64,000 bases of DNA from Arenibacter amylolyticus. GTDB taxonomy: Bacteria; Bacteroidota; Bacteroidia; Flavobacteriales; Flavobacteriaceae. The notes below the pieces were generated by a model. That model ran no database searches. It was given only the letters and a program-made list of their open reading frames with translations, and had not been told where the DNA came from. The translations under genes were made by a program, and so were the position numbers. Below are positions 34,770 through 43,885 of this stretch, in pieces (the first letter of the stretch is position 1; each line of letters starts with the position of its first letter). The stretch lies in contig NZ_MTAZ01000004.1 of the NCBI RefSeq assembly GCF_002150785.1, positions 1 through 64,000 on the forward strand. The letters run 5' to 3'.

Positions 34770-35210
34770 ATGATTATCCAAATAAAAACTTTTAACCAAT
34801 TAGAAACACAGGAATTATATGAGGTGTTGCAATTGCGATCCGAAATTTTTGTGGTGGAACAGGATTGTGTGTATCAGGATATAGATGGGAAGGATGAAGA
34901 GGCTACTCATTTAATGGGTAGAAAGAAAGATAAACTAGTGGGCTACACCCGAATTTTTGGTCCAGGACAATTATTTGAGGAAGCTAGTATTGGGAGGGTT
35001 ATGGTGAAAAAAGGAGAACGTACGCACGGATATGGCAAGGAAATTATGGAGGCTTCCATAGAATTTATACGGAATAGTTTTGGGGATGTTCCCATTCGCA
35101 TTTCTGCACAGACGTATTTGCTTAAATTCTATACCTCACTAGGCTTTGTAGCTCAGGGATCCGAATATTTGGAAGATGGTATTCCGCATATAGGGATGAT
35201 AAGGAGATAA
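34770..35210 (+). CDS. GNAT-family N-acetyltransferase (ElaA-like)
   Basis: The 146-residue protein follows the ElaA type: LYEVLQLRSEIFVVEQDCVYQDIDGKDEEATHL near the start, then the acetyl-CoA loop in ASIGRVMVKKGERTHGYGKEIMEASI (R-x-x-G-x-G-like). A C-terminal ISAQTYLLKFYTSLGFVAQGSEYLEDGIPHIGM completes it. It would transfer an acetyl group to an amine substrate that the sequence does not reveal. It follows rpiB on the same strand and is closed by a strong terminator. Confidence 0.88.
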   Translation: MIIQIKTFNQLETQELYEVLQLRSEIFVVEQDCVYQDIDGKDEEATHLMGRKKDKLVGYTRIFGPGQLFEEASIGRVMVKKGERTHGYGKEIMEASIEFIRNSFGDVPIRISAQTYLLKFYTSLGFVAQGSEYLEDGIPHIGMIRR

Positions 35211-35245
35211 AGGATTATAATAAATAACACCTATATTATAAACAG

Positions 35246-35274
35246 AAAAACACCATATTAGCGGTGTTTTTTTT
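35246..35274. terminator. Terminator between the GNAT and orphan genes
   Basis: AAAAACACC pairs with GGTGTTTTT (9 bp) around an 8-nt loop with an eight-T run on the plus side and five T on the minus side. It serves the convergent gene pair. Confidence 0.85.
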
Positions 35275-35296
35275 GTTTACAATATTATGAATCGGT

Positions 35297-35686
35297 TTAA
35301 ATTCTGATAGGTGTTTTATCGGTTAGATTGATGTCTTCCAACATATTATCCGTGAATTTGTAATGCCCCTTTGTAGTGATAATTTTAAATCTATTGGATC
35401 TCATCCGGCTTAAGGTATCCAAGAAAAGCCATTTCGATTTAAGCATTAAGGGTCTTTCAGATTTCAAACTGATTTCAAAATAATATTTCCTTCCATTTTT
35501 TAAAGCCACTATATTGGGGGTAATTTTAGTATCGCTACCTTTTTTTAGAAAGGATTTTGGGCGATCATACCCTTCAATATCCGCTTTAATATTTTCAAAT
35601 CCATGTGCTTCGAGATGGCTAACTGATTTTTTTATGAAGGCCTCATTTTCAGAATTTTGCATCTCGGAATTTTCAATCTTTGTCAT
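35297..35686 (-). CDS. Small protein with degenerate PD-(D/E)xK nuclease-like core
   Basis: The function of this 129-residue protein is not recognised. The middle reads TPNIVALKNGRKYYFEISLK, which resembles the beta-hairpin core of PD-(D/E)xK nuclease folds (PDIVA...yyfEIK). However, the Asp of PD is Asn and the ExK is EIS, followed by LK. An upstream KADIEGYDRPKSF and a downstream basic segment complete it. The N-terminus is polar (MTKIENSEMQNSENE) and the true start may be later. The pattern suggests a former or non-canonical nuclease-like domain, perhaps nucleic-acid binding only. It lies alone between a terminator and a long gap, 1.1 kb from the oriC-like region. Confidence 0.55.
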   Translation of the reverse strand: MTKIENSEMQNSENEAFIKKSVSHLEAHGFENIKADIEGYDRPKSFLKKGSDTKITPNIVALKNGRKYYFEISLKSERPLMLKSKWLFLDTLSRMRSNRFKIITTKGHYKFTDNMLEDINLTDKTPIRI

Positions 35687-36054
35687 AACGGAAAAATAAT
35701 AATAAATCTTGTATATTACAAAATTTGAGGGTTCTTCTATAGGGAATTAGTACATTTTTAACAAAATTCACCTCATGTTGTTAAATTAAAGGCGCTGGTA
35801 TAGTGTAGCCCAACTTTTTTGCTACTACCCTATACAAACAGTTTACATAAATAGGTTTTCCATTTAATCTTTTGGACGTATAATTTTTGGTCATCCTGGA
35901 GGATAGACCCCCTTGGGAGCAATTCTTTTTAATGAATAAATTTTTATAGATTTAGAGGTTTAATTTAAATGATATAAAAATTGGGGACGGTCCTTAAGTA
36001 AAACTAGGTAAGCTACTTGTTTTTTTATAGGGTCCCTATCTTAAAAAAAACATT
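35687..36054. other. 368-bp intergenic region between divergent genes
   Basis: I see no gene-like frame or strong structure. A loose promoter-like pair for the NlpC/P60 gene (TTG at 36017-36019, TATCTTAA at 36037-36044, 17-bp spacer) is the only candidate signal. Confidence 0.4.
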
Positions 36055-37251
36055 ATGCAACGGTATTGGAATGGATTTTTAGTTGTAATGGGGATGGTAT
36101 TGGTAACTTCTTGTCTAAGTGGTAACAAGGAGGAAAACGCCGATCTAAAACATATAGTAGAGGAAATTAGACAGGAATATGCTCCGGATAAACGAGTAGC
36201 ACTTTTAGAGGTAGAACTGTTGGCTACCGGCGGTAAAACGGTGCTTAGGGGCCAGAGCAACCTACCAGATGCCATCAGTGCCCTTAAGGAAAGGTTGAAT
36301 GAAAAAAATATAGCTTATACGGATAGTATAGCGTTGCTGCCTGCTGCCAACTTGGAAGGGAAAATTCATGGTCTTGTACAAATATCTGTGGCCAATTTAC
36401 GCGGAAAGCCTTCCCATTCGTCCGAATTGGTTACCCAGGCGATATTGGGAACCCCTGTGAAAATTCTTAAGGAAAAAAATAACTGGTATCTCATACAAAC
36501 CCCAGATCGCTATTTATCCTGGGTAGACGCGGGAGGAATTACACGCTTGGAGGAAGTCGATTTCCTAACATGGAAAAGTACGGACAAGGTGATCTTTACC
36601 AATACCATGGGGCAGGCTTTCGCCGCTCCAGATAAAAACGCTGCTGTGGTCTCGGATATGGTGGCCGGAGGAATTTTGGAATGGTTGGGCGAGGAAAAAA
36701 ACTATAATAAGGTGCGTTTTCCGGATGGGAGAACAGCTTACATCCTTAAAAGCGAGTCCCAGGATTACGAAGCTTGGTTAGCAGCCTTAGACCCCTCTCA
36801 GGAATCCTTGGTACATACTTCCAAAACCCTCATGGGGGTACCCTACCTTTGGGGTGGAACCAGTACTAAAGGAGTGGATTGTAGCGGGTTTACCAAAACC
36901 ATATATTTTCTAAACGGTATTGTATTGCCTAGGGATGCTTCCCAGCAGATACATACGGGTAAGAAGGTAGACGAAGAGAAAAACTTTGACGAGCTGCTAC
37001 CAGGGGATCTGTTGTTTTTTGGAACACCCGCCACCGAAACTTCAAAAGAACGGGTGGTTCATGTGGGGATGTGGATTGGGAATAACGAGTTTATACATTC
37101 TGCTGGAAGGGTACATATTAGCAGTGTAGATAAAACGGCGGATAATTTTGATGAATATAACCTCAACCGTTATTTACGCGCTAACAGATATCTTAAAGAG
37201 CCCACTGATGGCTTAATAGAATTGACTAAAACGCCCCTTTTTAAGGATTAA
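36055..37251 (+). CDS. NlpC/P60 lipoprotein with SH3 domains
   Basis: This 398-residue predicted peptidoglycan endopeptidase has a lipoprotein signal (VVMGMVLVTSC, lipobox VTSC). Bacterial SH3-like domains lie at about 105-165 (VQISVANLRGKPSHSSELVTQAILGTPV) and 180-235, and the NlpC/P60 (C40) domain at about 255-385. The catalytic Cys is in DCSGFTK, the His in ERVVHVGMWIG, and a third polar residue in EFIHSAGRVHIS. Such enzymes cleave within stem peptides; lipidation places it at the periplasmic face of a membrane. All catalytic residues are present. The first ~100 residues form an extra N-terminal domain of unknown role. It is monocistronic with its own terminator. Confidence 0.9.
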   Translation: MQRYWNGFLVVMGMVLVTSCLSGNKEENADLKHIVEEIRQEYAPDKRVALLEVELLATGGKTVLRGQSNLPDAISALKERLNEKNIAYTDSIALLPAANLEGKIHGLVQISVANLRGKPSHSSELVTQAILGTPVKILKEKNNWYLIQTPDRYLSWVDAGGITRLEEVDFLTWKSTDKVIFTNTMGQAFAAPDKNAAVVSDMVAGGILEWLGEEKNYNKVRFPDGRTAYILKSESQDYEAWLAALDPSQESLVHTSKTLMGVPYLWGGTSTKGVDCSGFTKTIYFLNGIVLPRDASQQIHTGKKVDEEKNFDELLPGDLLFFGTPATETSKERVVHVGMWIGNNEFIHSAGRVHISSVDKTADNFDEYNLNRYLRANRYLKEPTDGLIELTKTPLFKD

Positions 37252-37272
37252 AGGAGTAGCGATAATAAATAG

Positions 37273-37316
37273 GCCCCATTACATTACTGATATAATGAAG
37301 GTAATGGGGCTTTTTT
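37273..37316 (+). terminator. Terminator of the NlpC/P60 gene
   Basis: GCCCCATTAC pairs with GTAATGGGGC (10 bp) around an 18-nt loop and is followed by six T residues, 22 bp after the stop codon. Confidence 0.85.
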
Positions 37317-37388
37317 ATGTTTAATAATCAGCGGAATATAAACTTCCCTTCTCTAAGGAAAGCTCGCTAATTTATAGGATCCTTTATT

Positions 37389-38450
37389 CTATAGAAGTAC
37401 GGTTTTCCCAGTGCGCACCGATTCGTCTGCTGCCAGCACAATTTTTAGGCTGTTTACCGCATCGTTCAAATGATCGGAAAGGTCTAGATCCTCCTTAATG
37501 GCTTTTAATAAATAGGCCTGCTCTAACAAACATAAGCCATCGTGATCTGGTTCATCTTCGGTGGGGATAAGTTGATCCTTTTTTGTGAACTTCCCGGCCT
37601 CGTCCAGTTCGCTATAATGCAATTTTAAACTATTGGTCTTGGTATGGCCATCTATGTCCTGGGATTCGGCTTTCTCCTGGTCCATAATAGATACTGCCCC
37701 TTTGGGACCAATTACATCTTTTATAAAAACGGCGGTTTCACTCATCATGGGGCCCCATCCGGCTTCGTACCAGCCAACAGAACCGTCTTGGAACCTAACC
37801 TGTAGTTGACCGTAATTGTACATCTCGGAATCTATTTCCTCTGTTAAACGGGCTCCTATGGCGCTTACGCTAATGGGTTGGGATTGGGTCATTAAACACA
37901 TGATATCTACATAATGTACCCCACAATCTACTATGGGCGACATAGAGTTCATCAGTTGTTTATGGGTATACCAATGTGTACCGGAACTTTGCTGGTTTAG
38001 GTTCATCCTCATCACCAAGGGTTTTCCTAAATCTCGCGCTACTTCTACAAACTTGGTCCAGGAAGGATGTACTCGTAGTATATAACCCACCACCATTTTT
38101 TTATTTTTTTCCTTGGCTAAATCTACCAGTTCCTGTGCCTCTTCTACGGTTAGTGCCAGGGGTTTTTCTACAAACACATGGGCATTTGCCTCCAAACTCA
38201 TTTTTGCATATGGCGCATGGGTATCTGGGTAGGTATTAATAGATACCACATCTGGTTTGGTTTCTTGTAACGCATTTCCAAAATCGGAAAAAGTAGGTAA
38301 GCCGCCCAATTCCTTGGATAATTTTTCCCTGCTTTCCGGACTTCTGCTCACCAATCCCACAATTTCAAATCCATCTAATTTATGATAGGCCCTAGCATGG
38401 GATATCCCCATATTACCACAGCCCACTACTAGTGTTTTTAAGGTTTTCAT
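37389..38450 (-). CDS. Gfo/Idh/MocA-family oxidoreductase
   Basis: The 353-residue NAD(P)-dependent sugar dehydrogenase type has the Rossmann motif VVGCGNMGISHARAY at residues 8-22 and the family's EKP catalytic lysine motif in HVFVEKPLALTVEEA near residue 95. A C-terminal alpha/beta domain holds VDCGVHYVDIMCLM, with the active-site His region. Substrates in this family are sugars, inositols or their derivatives. There are no sugar-utilisation genes adjacent except the divergent acyltransferase-like membrane protein 240 bp away. Substrate unknown. Confidence 0.88.
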   Translation of the reverse strand: MKTLKTLVVGCGNMGISHARAYHKLDGFEIVGLVSRSPESREKLSKELGGLPTFSDFGNALQETKPDVVSINTYPDTHAPYAKMSLEANAHVFVEKPLALTVEEAQELVDLAKEKNKKMVVGYILRVHPSWTKFVEVARDLGKPLVMRMNLNQQSSGTHWYTHKQLMNSMSPIVDCGVHYVDIMCLMTQSQPISVSAIGARLTEEIDSEMYNYGQLQVRFQDGSVGWYEAGWGPMMSETAVFIKDVIGPKGAVSIMDQEKAESQDIDGHTKTNSLKLHYSELDEAGKFTKKDQLIPTEDEPDHDGLCLLEQAYLLKAIKEDLDLSDHLNDAVNSLKIVLAADESVRTGKTVLL

Positions 38451-38690
38451 GTTTTAGTTTTAGTCTCTACATTATATAATATGCAAAGTAAGAAATGTTG
38501 GTCTAAATTGGAAAGTTTCATCCTTTGGGAATATAACTTTAAACTTGGCGTATTTTCTATTTTACATATTATCACTACATTGTGTTTCCTTTCCATAGTA
38601 TAGTAACCGATATGGAAAGACTATAATCAACCAAACCATCACAATAAACTTTCCATGGAGGGTTTATAAAACCGACAAACCAAATCTACT

Positions 38691-39797
38691 ATGAGCAAGA
38701 CCCTACCCCCCCTTAGCCAACGCTTGTTTTCTTTGGATGTATTTCGTGGCCTTACCATGTTTTTATTGATTGCAGAAGCAGCCGGATTTCATGGAAGTTT
38801 TAATGAATTGGTATCCGATAATAAATTATTGGAACCCATAGCAAGGCAGCTTGAACATCACCCTTGGAACGGACTTCGTTTTTGGGATTTGATTCAGCCT
38901 TATTTCATGTTTATCGTTGGGGTAGCCATGCCTTTTAGCTTAAGAAAACGATTGGCAACACAGACTAAAGCAGCTGTAAACCGGCATATTATTAAACGAT
39001 GCCTTTTATTGTTCGCCTTTGGGGTGTTGTTGCATTGTGTTTATAGTAAGGCCTTGGTTTGGGAGCTTTGGAACGTGTTGGTACAATTGGCATTCACCAT
39101 TGCCATTGCCTATGCTATTATGTCCTTGTCCCACAGAACTCAGATTATTATTTGTGTGGGCATATTACTACTTACGGAAGTGTTGTACAGGCTATATAAT
39201 CCACAAGATCCCTTTGTAAAAGGAAGCAATTTTGGATCTTTTGTAGATCTATTGGTCATGGGAAAACTAAGTGGTGGCGGTTGGGTTTTCATTAATTTTC
39301 TACCTACTGCCGTACATACCATAATGGGGGTTTTATGTGGGCAATTATTGTTATCTGGAAAAAGCAATAGGGAAAAGCTGAAACCCATCCTGTTATGGGG
39401 CGCAATTCTGTTGGTATTGGGTTATGGTATGGATGTAGCCGGAATAACCCCTATCGTAAAACGTATTGCCACCACTTCCTTTACCTTGGCTTCTGGCGGG
39501 TGGACATTGCTTACCCTAGCCCTGTGTTATTGGTGGATGGATATTAAGGGACATAACAATAAATGGCTCCTTATTTTTTCTGTGGTAGGTACCAATTCCA
39601 TTTTTATTTACCTGTTTTCGGAAACTGTGGGATCCCAGTGGTTTAGAGGATTTGGTCTAATTTTCTCTGAAGGGATCTTGGCACCCTTGGGGGTTAATCA
39701 CAGCATTATTATGGTGATCAACTCCCTCCTAGTCTTATTTATGTTTTGGTATATCACCTATTTTCTGGATAAAAAGAAGGTCTATTTTAAAATATAA
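38691..39797 (+). CDS. HGSNAT/DUF5009-like membrane acyltransferase
   Basis: The 368-residue polytopic protein starts RLFSLDVFRGLTMFLLIAEAAG and has about ten membrane helices. RFWDLIQPYFMFIVGVAMPFSL near residue 65 and PTAVHTIMGVLCGQLLL near 205 are family motifs of the heparan-alpha-glucosaminide N-acetyltransferase / NagX-type group (DUF5009). Relatives acetylate amino sugars across the membrane using cytoplasmic acetyl-CoA. An amino-sugar role would fit a neighbour that is a sugar oxidoreductase, but this is inference. The conserved His of the HGSNAT active site cannot be assigned with certainty (candidate LEHHPWNG). Confidence 0.75.
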   Translation: MSKTLPPLSQRLFSLDVFRGLTMFLLIAEAAGFHGSFNELVSDNKLLEPIARQLEHHPWNGLRFWDLIQPYFMFIVGVAMPFSLRKRLATQTKAAVNRHIIKRCLLLFAFGVLLHCVYSKALVWELWNVLVQLAFTIAIAYAIMSLSHRTQIIICVGILLLTEVLYRLYNPQDPFVKGSNFGSFVDLLVMGKLSGGGWVFINFLPTAVHTIMGVLCGQLLLSGKSNREKLKPILLWGAILLVLGYGMDVAGITPIVKRIATTSFTLASGGWTLLTLALCYWWMDIKGHNNKWLLIFSVVGTNSIFIYLFSETVGSQWFRGFGLIFSEGILAPLGVNHSIIMVINSLLVLFMFWYITYFLDKKKVYFKI

Positions 39798-39820
39798 GCT
39801 ATTGTTTTAGAGGGGGATTT

Positions 39821-41449
39821 CTATTTTAGAATGCCCCTATACGTTGCTTCATCTTTTAGCAGTGCCGTTGCGGTTTGGATAGCTTCGTCATGGACTAGGT
39901 GGTATTGGTATAGGCCATCTCTATAAAAATATCTTTTTAAGATTTCGTCCTCCAAATTCTTTTGAATTTCTGTTCTATACTTGTCCAAGGCTGCAGTCTT
40001 ATCTTTATTCATGGCCAGTAATAGGGATTTGTATTGTTCGGTTACTTGGGTTCCGTACAGGGCACTCCCCTCGCTCCCCATTACTTCCTTTAAAGCTTTT
40101 TCTGACTTGGTTTCAAAGCTAAAATTACTATTGGATACATAGGCCTTAAACTGTTGGTACTCATTGTCTCCAAAGTTGAAATTCGCACTGCTGTTTAGTT
40201 GATTTTTATAATAATAATCGGTGGCAAAATCAAAAATAAGTTGATCTTCCATCAAGGCTTGGGTATAGGCATTTGTTTTTGCGGTGGCGATTTCGATATC
40301 TGGCAGAATGCCCCCTCCATCTTGTACCTTTCTTCCATTTTTGGTGGTAAAATCTTGGAAGCGGGTATTCTTAAGAGCATTCCCATCCTCATCCCGATTA
40401 TTGTAATCCAAGGATTGGATACACCTGCCCGAAGCGGTGTAGTATCTAGAGATAGTGACCTTTAATTGAGTGCCATAGCTTAGTTTTAATGGGCGTTGTA
40501 CCAAGCCTTTTCCAAAACTTCTGGCCCCTATAATAACGGCCCTATCTAAATCTTGAAGACTTCCGGCTACTATTTCACTGGCAGAGGCACTCCTGCCGTT
40601 TACTAATACTACTAGGGGTATTTCCGTATCTACCGGTTGCTTGGGGGTTTTGTACTCCCTGTTAAACTTTTTTACCTTGGATTTGGTAGTCACCACCAAT
40701 TCTCCCTTAGGTATAAACAGGTTGGTGATATTAATGGCTTCAGACAATAATCCTCCCGGATTATCCCTTAAATCCAACACAATCTTCTTGGCACCCTTCA
40801 CTTTAAGATCCAACAAAGCTTCTTTAGTCTGTGCCGTGGCTTTTTTGTTGAACTTGGACAGCACAATGTACCCCGTATCATCATTAATCATTTTATAAAA
40901 CGGTACGGCATCTACTTCTATGGCTTCTCGGTTAATGGTGGTGGTCCTAGTTTCTCCTTGCCTAAGATAGGTAACCGTTACACCGGTATTTTTGGCCCCT
41001 TTTAGGAGTTCGTCTGCACTGTCCTGAATTTCGGAAATGGAAAGGTCCCCAATCTTAATAATTTCGTCCCCTGCCTTGAGTCCGGCTTTATCCGCTGGAT
41101 AATTTTGGTAGGGTTCTACAATGAGTATTTTGTCTTTAAAACTTCGGACCGATGCGCCAATGCCGGAATATTTTCCCTGATTGTTTATTTTAAAAGTTTC
41201 TACATCCTGTTCATTCAAAAATGTGGTGTAGGGATCTAGTTCTCCCAGCATGTTCTTAATGGCGGTATCCATCAGTTCTGCAGGGTTGGTCTCATCCACA
41301 TAGTTCATATTTAGTTCCTTGAACAGGGTGGTGAAAATCTCTATCTGTTTGGCAATTTCAAAAAAATCGCTCTTAAAGCTACTTCCAGCAATTAAAAAAG
41401 CAATTGCAAGAACTGGAACTAACATTCGTTTTAGCAATATCCTTTTCAT
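39821..41449 (-). CDS. S41-family C-terminal processing peptidase
   Basis: The 542-residue protease has an N-terminal signal or anchor (LVPVLAIAFLIAGSS) and an N-terminal helical domain. A PDZ domain follows (YSGIGASVRSFKDKILIVEPYQNYPADKAGLKAGDEIIKIG, about 95-165), then the S41 catalytic core. The nucleophile Ser lies in GRSASASEIVAGSLQD and the general base Lys in GARSFGKGLVQ. Ctp proteases trim proteins at their C-termini in the periplasm. It lies 82 bp downstream of the rnpA stop on the same strand, an arrangement common in Flavobacteriaceae. The region after the protease core (from about 390) is an extra helical domain. Confidence 0.92.
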   Translation of the reverse strand: MKRILLKRMLVPVLAIAFLIAGSSFKSDFFEIAKQIEIFTTLFKELNMNYVDETNPAELMDTAIKNMLGELDPYTTFLNEQDVETFKINNQGKYSGIGASVRSFKDKILIVEPYQNYPADKAGLKAGDEIIKIGDLSISEIQDSADELLKGAKNTGVTVTYLRQGETRTTTINREAIEVDAVPFYKMINDDTGYIVLSKFNKKATAQTKEALLDLKVKGAKKIVLDLRDNPGGLLSEAINITNLFIPKGELVVTTKSKVKKFNREYKTPKQPVDTEIPLVVLVNGRSASASEIVAGSLQDLDRAVIIGARSFGKGLVQRPLKLSYGTQLKVTISRYYTASGRCIQSLDYNNRDEDGNALKNTRFQDFTTKNGRKVQDGGGILPDIEIATAKTNAYTQALMEDQLIFDFATDYYYKNQLNSSANFNFGDNEYQQFKAYVSNSNFSFETKSEKALKEVMGSEGSALYGTQVTEQYKSLLLAMNKDKTAALDKYRTEIQKNLEDEILKRYFYRDGLYQYHLVHDEAIQTATALLKDEATYRGILK

Positions 41450-41530
41450 ATCAAGATGTTTATTATTTTTTAACGGTCCTATGTAATAAGCAGTTTTCCC
41501 TTCGTATTTGCCATAAGTTTTCTGAGGTGC

Positions 41531-41917
41531 TTATTGTATCTCTTTTGGGGCATTTTTTGCATTGAAGGTCTTCATCAATCGGATCATAGTGTCCGATATT
41601 TTTGCCTGTGTGGGCATCTCTTTCCCAAGATATAAAAACATAAACGCAAACTGCTTTTCGTTGTTGTTAAAAAGTAGCTGTTTATTAAGTCGGTACCCCT
41701 CCCGCATCAATCTTTTTATTCGATTTCTCTTTATGGCACTCTTAAAATTTCTTTTGGAAGCCGTGACCCCTACCTTATAGCGTGGCTGGTCCTTAAACCG
41801 CGTCTCTAGGTAGATCAGTCTAATGGGGTAATGGGTAACGGACGATCCTTCAGCAAATAACTGATCTATGAGCTTTTTGCTTTTTAACTTTTCTCTTTTT
41901 GGGAATTTATAGGTCAT
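41531..41917 (-). CDS. rnpA: Ribonuclease P protein component
   Basis: This 128-residue basic subunit of RNase P matures tRNA 5' ends with the RnpB RNA. The RNR signature is in SAIKRNRIKRLMREGYRL and the N-terminus KFPKREKLKSKKLIDQLF is typical. The frame opens upstream to 41977, but those 20 residues (aromatic and hydrophobic) are foreign to the family, so the ATG at 41917 is preferred. rpmH, often upstream of rnpA, is absent; the divergent gene is a GCS2 ligase. rnpA is another gene classically found near replication origins. Confidence 0.92.
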   Translation of the reverse strand: MTYKFPKREKLKSKKLIDQLFAEGSSVTHYPIRLIYLETRFKDQPRYKVGVTASKRNFKSAIKRNRIKRLMREGYRLNKQLLFNNNEKQFAFMFLYLGKEMPTQAKISDTMIRLMKTFNAKNAPKEIQ

Positions 41918-42034
41918 GCTGCTGTAAAAGTAAAATAAAAAGCACAGATATGGGATATGACCAGCATCATAGTTCACAATCTCCCTAACTATTACCTTAG
42001 GGTATCATTTTAACTAGCGAACCAAGTATGAGGT

Positions 42035-43885
42035 ATGGGAAATTTACAAGTTGAAAAATTGAGGAACAACCCTCACAAGGCAAGATATATTAAGCAGTTA
42101 TTAGGGGATATTAGGGCCTTAGAACATGTTTTGGAACACAAAATGTTTGAGCTTAGTCCTATAAGGATTGGTGCCGAACAGGAATTTTGTTTGGTAGATG
42201 CCTGCTGGCAGCCTTCCAATAAGGCGTCGGAAATACTTGAAGCAATTAGCGATTCCCATTTCACCCATGAATTAGCCCTTTATAACTTGGAGATTAATTT
42301 GGATCCCCTTCCCCTATCCGGAAAATGTTTTTCCCAAATGCACCATCAATTGAATCGCCTATTGGAAAAAGCCGATAAGGCGGCTGGGGAACAGGCGGTT
42401 AAAATTATCCTTTGTGGCATTTTGCCTACCATTTCCAAACGTCATTTAGATATGGACTATATGACCCCTATTACCCGTTATCAGATTTTGAACGAGGTGA
42501 TTACGGAAATTAGAAACCACGATTTGGAATTTCATATAAAGGGGGTAGACGAGCTAAATATACGTCACGATTCTGTTTTGTTTGAAGGTTGTAACACCAG
42601 TTTTCAAACGCACTTGCAGATAGACCCCTACGACTTTGAAGATACCTATAACTGGTCCCAGGCCATTGCAGGGCCCATTTTATCTATTTGTACCAATTCT
42701 CCCATGCTGTTTGGAAAGGAATTATGGGAAGAGACCAGAATTGCCCTATTTACTCAGAGTGTGGATACGCGGGCCAGTAATTTCCTTTTAAATGAAAGTG
42801 AATCTAGGGTCCATTTTGGGAATAAATGGGCAAGAGGAAGTGTCGTTGATTATTTTAGGGAATCTATCTCCGGATTTAGAAGTCTTTTTTCTACAACAGA
42901 AGAGATGGATAGTTTAAAAGATTTGGAACAAGGAAGGATACCAAAACTAAAGGCATTGGCGCTTCATAATGGGACGGTGTACACCTGGAACCGCGTCTGT
43001 TATGGTGTTACCAATGGCAAACCCCATATTAGAATTGAAAATAGGTACCTGCCCGCTGGTCCCACTACCGAAGATGAGATTGCCAATATGATGCTTTGGG
43101 TGGGGGTAATGATGGGCAGACCCAAAAAGTATAATGCCCTCCATACCAAGATGGATTTTAAGGAGGTAAAGGGAAATTTTTTCCATGCTGCGAGATACGG
43201 GATGGCGGCACAATTTTATTGGGAAGGACAACTAATCCCCAGTCAACGGTTGCTGTTAGATCTTCTAATTCCTATGGCTTATAGGGGGCTGTATAAATTA
43301 GGGGTGGCAGCAGAAGATGTGGAACATTATTTAAAAATTATTGAAAAGCGGATTGCCACCCATAATGGTGCTCGTTGGACGGTGCTTAGCTATAGACATC
43401 TGAGAAAGGAGTTTAAGATTCCCGATGTTTTGGTCCTATTGACAGCCAAGATGTATGAGGGGCAGCAAAAGGGATATTCCGTGGACGGATGGCAGTTGCC
43501 CAGAGGAGATGTTTCTATATTGGACACAGATAACAGGAAGGTCTACCATCGGATGAGTGTGCGAACCATTACCGCCCAGGATAGTGATAGTACAGCCTTG
43601 GTATTGAAAATGATGCAGTGGAAAAATATTCATCATGTTCCCATATTAAATGATGATTTGGATTTGGTTGGATTGTTAACATGGACCGATCTTAAGGCGT
43701 ATTTAAAAGAGCCCGATAAGTTTGATGGCCGGGTATCGGAAAGGATGAAAACGGAACTACATACCATACGTCAAGACGAAAGCCTAGACAGGGCCAAGGA
43801 ATTAATGGAAAGTAAGGCCATAAATTGCCTACCAGTGGTACACGGCAAGAAGCTGGTTGGGATCATTACAAGCAGGGATTTATGA
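42035..43885 (+). CDS. GCS2-type glutamate-cysteine-ligase-like protein fused to a CBS pair
   Basis: The 616-residue protein has an N-terminal GCS2/carboxylate-amine ligase domain (about 35-480). It begins with the ATP/metal motif IGAEQEFCLVD, then holds GVDELNIRHDSVLFEGCNTSFQTHLQID and HIRIENRYLPAGPT. The C-terminus (about 505-616) has two CBS motifs (MSVRTITAQDSDSTALVLKMM and MKTELHTIRQDESLDRAKELM), which usually sense adenine nucleotides. GCS2 enzymes join glutamate to an amine or cysteine; no paired glutathione synthetase is nearby. Its stop overlaps the next start as ATGA, so it is translationally coupled to an M14 deacylase. Inference: nucleotide-gated amide-bond synthesis with a matching hydrolase. 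Confidence 0.82.
   Translation: MGNLQVEKLRNNPHKARYIKQLLGDIRALEHVLEHKMFELSPIRIGAEQEFCLVDACWQPSNKASEILEAISDSHFTHELALYNLEINLDPLPLSGKCFSQMHHQLNRLLEKADKAAGEQAVKIILCGILPTISKRHLDMDYMTPITRYQILNEVITEIRNHDLEFHIKGVDELNIRHDSVLFEGCNTSFQTHLQIDPYDFEDTYNWSQAIAGPILSICTNSPMLFGKELWEETRIALFTQSVDTRASNFLLNESESRVHFGNKWARGSVVDYFRESISGFRSLFSTTEEMDSLKDLEQGRIPKLKALALHNGTVYTWNRVCYGVTNGKPHIRIENRYLPAGPTTEDEIANMMLWVGVMMGRPKKYNALHTKMDFKEVKGNFFHAARYGMAAQFYWEGQLIPSQRLLLDLLIPMAYRGLYKLGVAAEDVEHYLKIIEKRIATHNGARWTVLSYRHLRKEFKIPDVLVLLTAKMYEGQQKGYSVDGWQLPRGDVSILDTDNRKVYHRMSVRTITAQDSDSTALVLKMMQWKNIHHVPILNDDLDLVGLLTWTDLKAYLKEPDKFDGRVSERMKTELHTIRQDESLDRAKELMESKAINCLPVVHGKKLVGIITSRDL

Noticed and set aside
41918-42034. Possible rpmH or dnaA-linked origin next to rnpA
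   Set aside because: There is no rpmH-like frame or DnaA-box cluster in this 117-bp gap. The 33.6-34.2 kb gap is a much better origin candidate.
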